Of a stretch of 64,000 nt of DNA, positions 21,364 to 33,560 are shown one piece after another; positions within the stretch are counted from its first letter, which is position 1; each line of letters opens with the position of its first letter. A program made the position numbers and the translations under genes. Origin of the DNA: Carallia brachiata (Eukaryota; Streptophyta; Magnoliopsida; Malpighiales; Rhizophoraceae); assembly GCA_021464245.1 (NCBI GenBank), contig JADCRB010000034.1, forward strand, positions 992,001 to 1,056,000, read 5' to 3'. Under the pieces are notes generated by a model that was given only the letters and a program-made list of their open reading frames with translations, had not been told where the DNA came from and did no database searches.

Positions 21364-21700
21364 CACTCTAATCAAGCAAGTTTGAATGATTAATTAGGAA
21401 ATAATACACCAAAATGAGTTCATCTAAATGCTGTATTTCACTCAATACAAGCATTGAGCAATACACATCCAAAAAGCTTCCCATTTAAGATACAGGGGAA
21501 AAAAGACTAAATTACTTGTTTGTTCTGCTGATAGTCAAAATTACATATTTTTACCAACCAAGTGTTCAACTGGAACCATACACTAGTAGACTGTAGATAC
21601 GAAAATTTCCGAATTCTATCCCCTATGCAGAGCCCCTATCCACAGAAACCACCAACGTTCCGCAGTCAACAAACCAAAAAGTTCAAAAATCTTTCTCTCT

Positions 21701-23377
21701 TCATGTAGATCTGTCAGTCAAAGCAGCTTCACGTTCCTGACAGCGCCTTTCCCTCTGATACAAATCGACCAACAATGAACAGGAAGATTGGCATTAATAG
21801 TGAAAACATCCAGCTCAACCGGTCAGCAAAATATATACCCAATGTTATTCCTTTGATTTATCAAAATCTCATTAAGTTACGCAGAAGCAACACTGGCCAA
21901 TTCATACTTTTTTGGCTACCTTTTTGCAAGCAGTGATCATTTTGATTAGTGAAGAAGAATAGCAATCAAGTTGCTTGCACAATGCATGGGCCAACAAATG
22001 AAATGCTCACAGGGATTTGGTAACAATGGAATGCAAAAGAATCAAAACCCATATAATACTTTGGGAGAAAACATAACATCTGACACGAGGAGAAAATGTA
22101 TCGACGGGCATATCATGCAATTATTGCCAGTTAAGCAAGAGTATAGAATCCTGCTTGTGAACAATGAGCAACGTTTATCAATTACATTGATGTGCTCAAA
22201 GCAATTAACCATCCCACAAGTATTCATTCATTCTGACGAAAATTGCAAATTAACAAGGCAAAGCTACAAACTATATGTACCAAAATTTCCCAAAAAATTC
22301 ACAGATATTCCCCTTCCAAAAATATGAACTCCAAGTTTCCCCCTATTGATGTAGGATCAGTATCAAGAAGAAGATTGTTGGATAAGAAAATAGAGATTTA
22401 TTCAAACTTCACTGAAACAGTACAGACACAACAATAACAAGAACAACAACAATGGAATCTACCACTGGCCTAGTGAAATCCATCACCAACACTCAATACA
22501 GAATTTTCAATCTTTTTCTCAATACAAATCACCACTGAAAAACAACAGAACATGAGTAGCATTTATAGAAGACAGTTCCAGAAAAAGACAAACAGTAAAA
22601 AGCACGTTTGAGTCAACAATAGACACTGAAATGACCAACTAGGATTTGACACAGACTAAATTAAATTCACTTTAATTTTATCTTTCGATAATATTATCTG
22701 TCAAATCTTTTTCTGTCTGCATCACCTATCCGACACGGGTACTATAATCCATACTACAAGTATCCTAAGGAATCAAAGCAAGCAATTATGCTAAAGAGTG
22801 CTAAAATTCTCTAGTCATTAAAGAAACGAGAAAAAAAAAATGCTACTTGCCCCAGTAGCCTAAACTAGATAAATTGAAGAAGGATAAAGAAATGGGGTTT
22901 TTCTAAAAAAAAAAAAAAAATTAAAAAACATACCCTTCTTTCCCAGTAAGGAAGGAAGCAGACAAATTCATAGACAGGAGTGATGGTGGAAACCAAAACG
23001 ACATTGAGGCCAGTGAACAGCAAAAGAGCAGTCATAGGCCGTGTCTTATGAGGCTGCATCCTTACGTCGTCAAGATTCCTTATCTGCAAACATGGGTTGT
23101 TCGAAAAACATTCAATTGAATCTCAAAAAACATTAAAGTTGAGAACTTTCTCTTCAAATATGAATATTATCAACATGGAACCAAAAAAAAAAAAAACAAG
23201 AACAAGAACAACAGCACAGTAATAATGACAATAGAAAAATTTATTACACCCAAACAGGAAGAAAACAGACGAGGAGAAATATCCACCAACCGATACGGAG
23301 AGCGAGAGAACAAGGGAGAGGCAAGCCAGCGAGTTTTATTGCTAAACTGGTAAAACGCTTGAGAGACCGCTTGACAT
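21701..23377 (-). CDS. Small predicted single-pass membrane protein, start unresolved
   Basis: Exons 23083-22934 and 21754-21701 join in phase 0. They read IRNLDDVRMQPHKTRPMTAL, then a hydrophobic stretch (LLLFTGLNVVLVSTITPVY), EFVCFLPYWERR, and a charged tail RERRCQEREAALTDRST. The first exon most likely ends at 23287 (donor gtggat), which keeps the frame ending in SNKTRWLASPLFSRSPYRL. That frame has no ATG: the only nearby ATG (23377-23375) is one base out and meets a stop after eleven codons, and an in-frame TAA lies just upstream. So a lost base, a non-AUG start or a start at the internal Met in exon 2 must be considered. One membrane span and a basic N-terminus suggest an organelle or endomembrane protein; function unknown. 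Confidence 0.6.
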
Positions 23378-23490
23378 AGAAGGTGAGGGGTGAGGGGTGA
23401 GGGGTGAGGTGGTTAAAAAGGTTGTTTTCTGAGGGTAATTATGTCAAATGGAACGGAAGTGAGAGGCCCTCTTGTGAATGGGCTCCTTGG

Positions 23491-23700
23491 CCTTACGTTT
23501 TTTTTTTTTTTTTTGGTCTAGACCTTTCGGTATCCGCATCACTCGTAGGCGGCGACTAATTCGGAGTCGGGGTTTAGTCACAGTTAAGGCTCCTCACCCC
23601 TGACCACCAGTGTGTTTAGTAGAGATCGAACCTGAGAGTTCTTCCCACGTACTCAGCCTGCGTTGCCAACTAGCTACACCAGTGATTTGACCTTACGTTT
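23491..23700 (-). mobile_element. Full tRNA-derived SINE with target-site duplications
   Basis: Perfect 10-bp direct repeats 'ccttacgttt' flank the element at 23491-23500 and 23691-23700. On the minus strand it has box A (tagctagttgg, 23666-23676), then box B (aggttcgatct, 23623-23633) at pol III spacing, a GC-richer body of about 100 bases and a poly(A) tail at 23514-23501. The clean duplications suggest a fairly recent insertion. It lies about 120 bases upstream of the small membrane-protein exon 1. Confidence 0.85.
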
Positions 23701-24850
23701 CTTTTGTGAAGTCTTATTGTTTCTTTTGTGAATGGGCCAGCAAAAACTACGCATGCAGGAAACTTTGGTTTCTTTTAGAGCTAAGCTCAAAGCAAATGTC
23801 TGTGACTTGATGAACGCACAGTTTCAATCTTTTGAAACCGTCCAAAATCAAAATCGAAATGGTCAAACCGCTAGAAACAGATTAGTTATGCTATGTAATT
23901 TAAGTAAATCGTGAGGATTCAGCTTAATTGAAATAATAAAATGTATGTATTTTTTATTGAGATAATTAAATTTAAATTTCAATCTCTTTTCTCATCAATC
24001 ATTTCTTAATGATGAGCTACTATCTCTATTATAGATTAAAAAAAATTTAAGTAAACCGCGTTTAATTGTTTGATTGCAGTAAAACTAAACTGACCGCTTA
24101 ATTATATTAGGCCGTGTTTGTTTGTATGAAAACATTTTACAGTAAAAAGCTTTCTTCATTTTTTTTGACGTTTGTTTCACATAAAATATTTACAACTGAA
24201 AATTTGAGGAAAATTTAGAAAAAATTTTGAGATTTTCAAAGATTATAATTTCTCTTTTTTTCTGAGCTAATATTATTTTCCGAGAAAAACACAAAATATA
24301 CTTTAAATATGTGATAAAAAAAATTATTATTTTCACTGTAAATATTTTTTCTGTAAATATTTTACAAAAATAAGTCATTTTACTAATCGTAAAAAAAATT
24401 TTGGTATTGACAGAAACCACTCAAAATAACCTCGACCGCGTCCACCCAAATCTAGAATTTTGATCTATTTACGTATGTGTCTGAATATAATTAATTTTCT
24501 CCAAGTAAATTGGAATATCTGTGTTGTTTATGTTTTCTTCTTTCCGCTATCTAAGACTTCGAAATTTTATTTCTTTTCATAAACAAGATTCAAACAGCCA
24601 AAGCGACAAAACTAATTCACAACTATTGATGACAGTTTAAGGGATTTCGCTTTTCAAACCCCTACTGACAGTTGAACTTGAATGTCCCTTGTACAAGCCA
24701 ATATAATGCATTTTTTCCATGCCTCCAAGCGTGCAGTCGTGGCTGTCAAAAAGAAATATACGAGCAACGCAAGCAAAAGCCAAAATAAATCAGAATCCCT
24801 TGATTATAACCTGCTTTTCTAATAACTAATAGAGTTCCCTGTATACAAAT
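23701..24850. other. Spacer between small membrane protein and TGA gene
   Basis: No gene seen. Around 24113-24420 an AT-rich block opening with 'gccgtgtttgtttgtatgaa' resembles the ends of hAT-type MITEs, but I could not define both ends. The right part is probably the 3'UTR of the TGA gene. Confidence 0.4.
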
Positions 24851-25123
24851 TGAAGGCTGCAATCTATGTTACATATGCCACTCCTATCTTCTCGTATCAG
24901 TTTTAGCAAACATCTAACATGATCACATTTTTTCCACCCTGAACTGACTTACAACAGCACAACAATAAATAAGCATTGCATCTAGGTGAACAAGCCTAAT
25001 GTTACAACATCATATGTAAACCTATAATTTCACAAACTGTGACCTCATCGCTTGCATGCTTCGGAGACAAACGGCAGCATTTGGCAGTTACGTCCTAATA
25101 TCTTTAAGATAGTCGTCTCCTCT

Positions 25124-28100
25124 TCATTCCCGTGGTCGGGCCAACCAGAGAGAGCTGAGAGCGCGAAGCCTAGAAAAATAGTCGTTTACTGCTAGAAGTG
25201 CACGAGCTGATTGCCTGGTGGTCAATATACGGTGCATTTGCTCTAGCGTTTGCTGCCTCAGATTGTCAGCCTAACAACATCCACCGAAAAACAAAGGAAT
25301 GTAAGCAATTCAAGGGCACTTGTGGGTAGAACACAACAAAGTAAATGAGAAGAGGCATCAACAATGATGATCACTAAATTGCATAGGTAATGCAGTGCAG
25401 AATAAAGAAAACATTGCCGTAGCAAATCCAAGAAAAAACAAAAAAATGAAAGAGAATGTAAAAAGCCACAAAACCAAGAAATCCAAGCTCCAAAATCATT
25501 TTACTTCTGCACAAACTCAGAAGCCTAAATGGGTCAGAAGGAAAACCAAAGACCGTTAGCCAGTCAATCGTTCTGCTCTTGCTATTACCTGGCGAAGGAA
25601 CCCCTCCAGAGTTCCTAGCTTTCCCATGGCCATGGCCATTTGACCCATATAGTTTGCTACATTCCCAGATGTGCCTGATGAGCCAGGAGTGCCATTGGCC
25701 AAGGTGTCAGCCAGAGATTGCTGCAATGCTTCCATCCCTTGAGACAGAGCATCTTCAGCTTGTTGGGAAGACTGCTGCAGGTTGTAGATGGCCATCAACT
25801 GTTGCTCAGTTAGAGGCTCCAACTGATTCACAAGAAGCTGCAGCATTTTCACAATTTCATCTTAGTAACAGAAACATAATGGCTTGTTATCGCACACAAA
25901 TCAACAACATAGTAGCAAACACTTAATGAATTGCAGAATCAGTAAGTTGCTACTTTTTTTGGATGGGGTTGACTACATATGCCTTTGAAAACATCCTACA
26001 ATTTATTTTCTGTACGCATACTTCCTCCAGCATATAAAACAAGAAGTGTCATTGTTATGCCTTTCATAATGCAACAAACAAAATAAGCAAGCCATTGAAA
26101 GGGTGGAAAATTCTATTCAATTTGCTTCATGCAAAAAGCATATTTTATCTCCACGCTTGTGTTCTTCACCCAAAACTTCAGATTAAACTAGTTGCAAATT
26201 CTCAAAGACAATCAACACTCAAGGACCCCATTTGGCTACACATGATTTGTTTACACGAAGTTGCTTCCCAAAATGAAAAATAGCCAGCCATCCAAAAGTA
26301 TGCCATTTCTCTAACAGGACAGTGCACAACACTACCTTTGGCCACAAGTGCACTAGCCCTCACATTAAAAGAAACCTTTTTTTTGGTAGTAATGAAAAGC
26401 ATCATGGTACTATCCAACAAAACATGGAAACCATGCCAATGGCAACTGAAGGTGCAGATAAACATGAATTCCGTTGCATCTGCAGAGATTAATGCAACTC
26501 AGACTAAATGACTATTTGTAAAGTGCAGTTGTACTTAATTTTAATACACAAAACAGAAAGATATTAGGCTATAGTCTTCACCAAAACAACCAAAAGCCAG
26601 AATAATGCAGAAACCTCAACAGAAAAAGCACATAGAATGGACAAAACAAAAATGAAGCAAGAGAAAGAAAAACATATTGAGAAGACTAAGATGCAAACTT
26701 GCCTTCAGGAGCTCAGATGAGCGAAAGCCACCAACCCACATGAAACAACGTTCTGCAGGTGTCTTCCACATTCCTGACAAGATGTGGAAAACATCAGCTT
26801 TTGCTGCCACACCCTTCAGCCTAAAAATGTCATTGAAGTGTGCAGTAACATTATCAACAATTGTGCGAAGTTCAGTGTCTCCAGCATGTGAGTTGACCGC
26901 AGCCCTCAGCTCATTAATGTGCCTGTTGTGTTCTTCCAGCCATCGTGCATATTCTACATCGAATGCCAATGCACCTGTGGAATTTAACAAACAACAAAAT
27001 AATATGCATGAGGGAACTTTTTACTAGCAACCAGCAACTCAAAAGAAAATTATGTTGGTAAACACTTGTAAGAATTATTCTCGCAGCCAATGAAAACATC
27101 AATATAATAATAAGAGACAATAACAGAATATGCTTAGCCACTTCTCTACGTTGCATAACAAGCTTAAAGCTCAAAATTCCATCAGATGTTTAGTCTTAGG
27201 CTGGATAACAAGTTGGGAAGCACCACCAGCAGCTCATACTCACTCGAAGAATTATACACCCACACACCACACCCCCCCCCCCCCCCCTTTTTCTTTCTAA
27301 AAAAAAAAAGTGCAAACACACACACACACACACAAAACTCTATGTAACATCCAGGAACCAAAGCCATCTCTGCCCCAGAAATTGATCTAACATCAGCCAG
27401 AGCAGTAATTCTATAACCAGATTCATGTCCAGGTAAAATGTCAACAAATTGAACAAACACAACTGGATTAAGTACCATTTCCGCTCATTGAATGGGATTG
27501 ATCACCCGAACTTGAAACGAAAATGCCCTACAACAATGGACATAACATAACAAATTCTGCCGTCCAGCTGAAAACAGCATATTAGTAATAAATAAACAAT
27601 AATGTGTTAAGATCAAAATGATTGCAAACCTGTTGGCGGGCTTTCTGAAGCTCTTGCTCAAGTTGGGTCAGCTTCAGCCGGCTACTTTCTAATTGTTGTA
27701 CGTATGCCTTTAAAGGAAGAAAGAAAGACAGAAAGAAAAGAAACTAAATAAACAACCCGAGCAAAATAAACCACAGAAATATACACGAACTCGTCCCTCT
27801 TCAATGATAGCTTGTCTAGTATTGCAGTTAAAACAGAACTTGTCATATATGTATATCCCATCACACACACCTTTTTCCTCAACCGGCTTTTCCTGGCCGC
27901 TTCACGATTTTGAGCAAGCCTACGCAATGTCTGGAAAAATAGTCAAAGCAGTAAAAGAAAAACAAATGAATCACTAACATCTTACACAGTGATGACATTC
28001 AAATTGTTGACAGGCTTATAAATTTGACCTTCTGATCCATTGCCTTTTCTTTTGATTTGTCACTGGAATCAGATGCCATAGCTACCGTTAATTGCCCTCT

Positions 28101-29895
28101 TTCAAACTGCACTTGAAAGTAAAAAAAATATTATAATCTGTAAGCTGCAACTGTCAACAAAATCCCGTCTAAAAGGGAGGAAAATCTACACATGACGAGG
28201 CCTCAAAAAAGGGAACAGAGACAGAGTAGAATCAAATATTCGTATATTAATCATCACCCTTTGATTTTTATCATCAGTGTCATCTGTTGATCCATCAGTT
28301 CCGCTACCATCCGCCACGTTGGTCTCTCCCCAGTTCTCGCGATGACCACCCGGTATAGAAACTGGATTTGGTTGTTGCTCTTTTTGTAGGGACGATGTGT
28401 GGGAACCCACAGCAGCAGAAGATGTATTCATATCAGAGGAAGCAAGTGACTGAACTCAAAAGAGAGCATTGGAGTTAGAGGGCTGGAAGAACGAAGTTTC
28501 TTGGTGACACTAAATTCTCCAGCGTCTAAAGCAAAAATAATGGACAGAACAAAGCTTCACCTTATTTAAAATGCCAAGTTGGACATCAGCACCAAAAGCT
28601 TGGCCGCTTGATTTTAGTTGATTAAAAACAGGATCTAAATGACAATAAATATTAAACAGAAAAGAAATGTTAATAAGCTGCCCATCTAATTGATTAACAC
28701 GATCTAAAAGACTAAATATCATGCATAAAAGAAATGATAACATAACTGCCTACAAAAAGATGTTCTGTCAATCAGACCATAAAAGAGGAGTATAAATTGA
28801 TAATGTGATCATATTGCAATCTGTGAAAGAAATGCTCAGCTAGTAAGTGAAAAAACTGCAATTAGGAATCATGTGTTCTATGATAACTGGCTACAACCTC
28901 ATGCAAAGGATTGCTAATAAGAAATTCACAAAAGAAGGTATAACAAACACAGAACGCCAGCAAAATTGATGCAGTTAAATGGTCACATTTTGATCACTTT
29001 CAAAGACGTGAATATTGTCAACGGGCTATCCAGGCCATAGCAAACTCCAAGCAACTGACAGGCTGTGATAGAAAGACTGCCCACGAACTCAAAGAAAATG
29101 CAGACTGGCAGTTGGTTAAAGTTGAGATTCAAGTACAACAGATTTGCCTCCCCAAAAACAATTGAGGAAAAAGAGACAGACTAACACTAGCATCCTCCAT
29201 GTGATTTCAGAAGATAGAGATTGTATACACGCAATCAGATTAATTTCTCTCTCTCTGTTTTTTTTTGGGTCTATTAGGAGGTCCGTTGAGCCGTGAGCTA
29301 CAGGAATAGCTCTCTTCATTCCCATAAACCTCAAACCCTCATTACCAGGATTAGAACCTAAGACTTCCAACATGGGAGTCAAAGTTCTTAAACCACAACC
29401 AAATTAAAATAAGATACTGGAAAACATACTTCTGCTAAGATCAACAGCATCTTCTATCCGAAATCCAAGAGATTGCTCAAGTGCCCCAAAGTCAGATATT
29501 CGAGATGAACGAATTGCATTTGCTTCTGCCCCACTGAAAACACCCATCAATAGAGTTTTAAGTACCGTGACTGATAACACAGCAAGCAAAATGAACCTGA
29601 ACATCTACCGTCAAAACATCCAGACAATCACCGATACTTGTTCAATAATAATAGCAACTCTTCTCAAATTTCACCAAAAAGAAAGTGTGTAACCTCGTCA
29701 AATCTAGGACTCCTAAACCACTAATTAGATTCACAATTAGACACTGAAGCCCAGAGACCTCTAAACTAGGGAAAATTAAATAACTGGAACTACTTAAAGA
29801 AGGAAATTTTACATGGAATTAGAAGTAGATGCTGAAGGAATGAAACCCGGCATTTCGGCCACTGCTTTACGGTTGTTTTGTGCACTAATACTCAT
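25124..29895 (-). CDS. TGA2.1: TGA-class bZIP transcription factor (TGA2.1-like)
   Basis: Nuclear factor that binds TGACG (as-1) elements and, in its clade, works with NPR1 in salicylate responses. Eleven exons join in frame to 462 aa: 29895-29813, 29533-29430, 28634-28561, 28449-28258, 28106-28029, 27930-27871, 27707-27630, 27527-27476, 26974-26703, 25837-25589, 25270-25124. The N-terminal extension (SRISDFGALEQSLGFRIEDA; HRENWGETNVADGSGTDGST) resembles tobacco TGA2.1 rather than short TGA2/TGA6. The basic region TLRRLAQNREAARKSRLRKK is residues 178-197, then a leucine zipper. The DOG1 domain includes RWLEEHNRHINELR, SGMWKTPAERCFMWVGGFR and YNLQQSSQQAEDALSQGMEA. The protein ends LSSLWLARPRE. 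The ATG at 29895 was chosen because exon 1 (MSISAQNNRKAVAEMPGFIP) splices in phase into exon 2. The intron after exon 9 uses a GC donor. Confidence 0.95.
27271..27334. repeat. Poly-C tract and (CA)n run in TGA intron
   Basis: About 17 consecutive C bases, followed by T- and A-runs and a short CA repeat, lie in the TGA intron between the exons ending at 27476 and starting at 26974. A C-run this long is uncommon in AT-rich plant introns and is prone to length errors. Confidence 0.8.
29258..29405 (-). mobile_element. SINE-like copy inside a TGA intron
   Basis: On the minus strand, a box A-like block (ggttgtggtttaa, about 29400-29388) precedes a box B-like block (aggttctaatcc, 29359-29348), and the copy ends in a short poly(A) seen as poly(T) at 29258-29266. 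It lies in the intron between TGA exons 2 and 3, in the gene's own orientation. No clear target-site duplication was found, so it may be older than the 23.5 kb copy. Confidence 0.55.
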
Positions 29896-30540
29896 ACTAC
29901 CCGTGAATTATCATCTTCATCAGAATCACAAGACAATCATCGCCGCCGCTGCCACCGGTGCTACCAACCTTGTTAAAACCAACAGACCTTTCTCAGAAGT
30001 TCATCCAGCCGCCGACCTCCCAAACTTCAACTTCACAAAATTGAGGCAAATTATCAATCTTTTCACCTGCAGAGAAATTGCCAAAACCTTAAATTAAACA
30101 CATCCGACAAATCAAAAACAAAACCACAAACCCCAACTAAAAAAAAAAAGTCAAAACAGCATAATAAAGCCCCTGGACTAAGACCCCAAGATTTCTAGGT
30201 ACCACAACCACATATGCACAAAAAGATGTAAGAGAAAACTTTAAAACCTCAGTAATTTTGCAGCACCAAGACCACCCAATAATCAGTGAAGCTATAACCA
30301 CAATAAACTTCAACAAGGCCCCTAATTTTTTGCTAACAAAAAAACAACCCAGAAAAGTAAATGAAGAAATTGAAATCAAAACACTGGAACGAAGACTAAC
30401 TGAGCAATATCCAGAAAAACCCAGAGAAAACTTTAACCACAGGGTCTCTCCAGAAGATAAAGGCCGAATCTTTTTTCACTATTCTGATGGTGCATACACA
30501 AATAGAACGATGTGGGGTTAAATTATGACACAAAATTATT
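29896..30540 (-). promoter_or_regulatory. TGA gene 5' leader and proximal promoter region
   Basis: Sequence ahead of the TGA start codon. A possible leader-intron boundary occurs near 30070, but I cannot fix the transcription start or a TATA box. Open frames here on either strand look like chance. Confidence 0.3.
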
Positions 30541-31454
30541 ACTTTCTGACTTCTGCAAGTATTTTGAACAGAGTTCTTTATTTGTTTTACTTACTATATT
30601 TTAATAGGAAAATACCGCCAGCTACGTAAATCTCATGACTTTCTGATTAATAAATTATTTTTTTTAATATTATTAAAATTTTTATATTACATCAAATAAT
30701 TATTTGATATATTGTATATTATTATTACGTATATTTTATTTGATATATCTTATAACAATAATTACTTAATAATAATTATATAAAATAACAACCAAGTGGT
30801 GTTCATAAGGAATCATTAGTTCTTTCTTTCCCTCTTTCTTTGGTCCAAGCGAAAGCGAAAGAGTCAGAGTTCAGATCATTCCAATTTGCCCTTGAGTCCT
30901 TTTATGCCCATAATTATTTCAATTTTTACATTTTCTATTCCTTTTTTTCTGTTTTTCTTTTTTTTTTTCTTAAAGAGAATCATTCCTATTATAATTAATT
31001 ACTTTTTTTTATTTTGTAGAAATATATTAATTACTGTTCATATAAACATTTAACAAATAAATAAATAATTTTTTTGTGAAAAAAATCAAATAAATAATTC
31101 GGAATTCTTATAGTAATTACATCCTGTACCGCAAAAACTTAATTCATATTTATATTTAACTGTATAATTATATTTTAAATAATATTAAAATAATCACATA
31201 ATCTATCTAATAATATATAATAATTTATCTATATCTTAAATTAAGTAATCTAGCATTCACAGCACTTTGATAACATTTTAATAAAAATTCCGCCGAATAT
31301 TCTTTCCATGTTTAGCCCGATTTAGCAGCAGGACGTTTGAATTTGCAAGAACCCACTGATGGTTTGCCAATGTTTGGTCACTGACTCACATCCTGAACCT
31401 TAAAATGAACAATTATCCTTGGAAAAATTTATGTTGGCAGGCAATTATAATAAA

Positions 31455-31560
31455 AAAGTTGACATATAAAATTTAAATTATTAAATAAAAAATATATTAA
31501 ATTTAAAAAATAATAAAATAAATAAATTATTAAATAAATTATATATATTTCGTGTTTTAC
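31455..31560. repeat. Dispersed AT-rich repeat, copy 1
   Basis: Block built around 'atatattaaatttaaaaaat' and 'aaaataaataaattattaaa'. Close relatives occur at about 35630-35725 (inverted), 39300-39420 (direct), 57295-57390 (inverted) and, more weakly, 60540-60610 (inverted). No coding capacity; probably decayed copies of one MITE family. Confidence 0.5.
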
Positions 31561-33210
31561 TAATTACGTGTGGCTCACATATACAACCTTTGTAATTTCA
31601 TGATATGATCATGAGTTGGCCAGTTCTTATTTGGAAGGTTTTGCCATCATTCATTGACTTTTTTCCCCTCTCTCATAAAAATCAAGGCAGTGAAGTCAAA
31701 TCTAGATGGCGTTGGTATGGACTAACGTGATCGTACAATAACATGCTCCAAACCAATTGCAACAGTTCCCTTGGAACATACACTTTTTTTCCTATGTAAA
31801 CATACTGTAAAATCGTCTTTTAAAAAATATTTTAATAATTAAAATTTATAATTTTTATTTTAAAAATCTTGAGTTTAAATTTTTAAAGAGTAAAATGAGA
31901 TTTATAAGATAAAAAGTTATTTTTATTATTTTTAGTCTGAAAATTCTGATATTTAGAAATTTATTAGACTCTGACTAATTCAATTCGAGTCAGATAAATT
32001 TATTAAAAAAGACAAAATTCTCTCAACATTTTTTTTTTTCATATACAAGATTCCAACTCAAAATCTTATTTAAAAATAATCAAACTTCTTACCATTTGAA
32101 TTAAAAGGATAGACTTATAACTTACAATCTAATAAATTTTTTAATAAAAAAAAATATTGGAAAGCCAAAGTGACCTATAAGGCTTTGCTACTCTTGAAAT
32201 TTACGTTGTAGCCACTGAAGAATTTTGGAGTGGGTCACTTTTGTGATAGTGCGTGAGGTGAGGGATTTGTTTCAAGTTTTTTTTTTAATATAAAAATATA
32301 ATAATTATTAAAATTTTAAATTAAGATTAATTTTTAAAATATTAATATATTCATTCAATTTTTTATAATAAGAATATATCATTGAAATATTATTATTTTT
32401 AAAATGAACTCTTTAACTTGATTATAATATTAACAAATTTTAAATTTATATGTAGTACTTATATTGAATATCCCTAATTACAAAAAACGTTGTTACAAGA
32501 ACTCAAATTCAAATCAATATTAAGAATAACACGTTAAATATTATTAAATTATTATATTTAATAATAAATTTGTTTCAAGTTATTAAAATATTTGAGAAAA
32601 AAGGTTATTAAAAAAAAAAAACAAAAAGGCGGTTGCTTTTTCCTTGCTTCCTCCGCCGCCACCTCAGAAGCTTGTAGGAACCTTTCCCGAACTAATGGGC
32701 TCTCCACTTCATATCATTTCAGACCAAAAGTCAATGTTTTTTTTAAAATTTTTGATATATAATATTGTCAAAATAAAAAAATATGTAAAAATTACTGTAA
32801 TATTTTACTCGACGACGTCACCTATATGCCCCGGCGTGGTCATGTTTTAAAATAAGTTCAGACTTCAGATTGCATACACCATTTTTCTTTTTTTTTTTTT
32901 GACAAAAATTATATTAAATAATAATATTTAAATAACGATAAAATTATATAGAATGATTAAATAATTAAAATTTAATAAATAAATAAATAAATTATTAATT
33001 TCGGTTGAATGATTTGGGTAATTATTTTATTATTATTTAAAATTAAATTGTATAATTTAATTTTTTATTTATTTATTTTATATATATATATGGTAACTAA
33101 GAAATCTTAGAAGTCTCCATTTCAATCCTTCACTTTCTTTAATTAGATCGTGAAAACCTCTTGAAACTTTATTTAGCCAATTGAGACATTCAATTGGGTT
33201 TTTCTCTCTG

Positions 33211-33560
33211 TTTTTTTTTTTTTTTTTGTTACAAAAGGAGGCCAGAAGGCCAAGAGGAGGAAAGTCTTACACAATCAAACTACGGGGCCATTGAACTCCA
33301 ATAATATCTTGTTATAATAAGGGCAATATGCTAATAGGAGGTACCGCCATTAGATGAAGACCCCAATCCAAAGTGTTAGTAAAATTGGTCATCCAATCGG
33401 CAGCGTGAATCCCTTCTCTCATCACATGAGAAATGCGAACATGTCAATCCCTCTTTAACATAGTCTGACAAGTAAGAATAAGATTAACTTGCGGATGGAT
33501 GGAAGGAACATTTTTAGTCAGACTAGCGACAGCCACTAATGATTCAACAGGTGAGCCTTT
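33211..33560 (-). mobile_element. 5'-truncated LINE remnant (RNase H end)
   Basis: On the minus strand, a degenerate frame includes ISHVMREGIHAADWMTNF, like the C-terminal RNase H domain of plant L1-type retrotransposons, followed by a short tail and poly(A) (poly(T) at 33211-33227). An in-frame TGA interrupts it where the family has Trp (after KRD). The rest of the element is absent, as in typical 5'-truncated insertions. Target-site duplications were not found. Confidence 0.65.

Noticed and set aside
23601..23690. Possible tRNA gene from box A and box B sequences
   Set aside because: There is no cloverleaf, and the boxes sit in a SINE with poly(A) tail and target-site duplications.
29813..30097. 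94-codon plus-strand frame over the TGA start region
   Set aside because: It is the antisense of TGA exon 1 and leader; no independent support.
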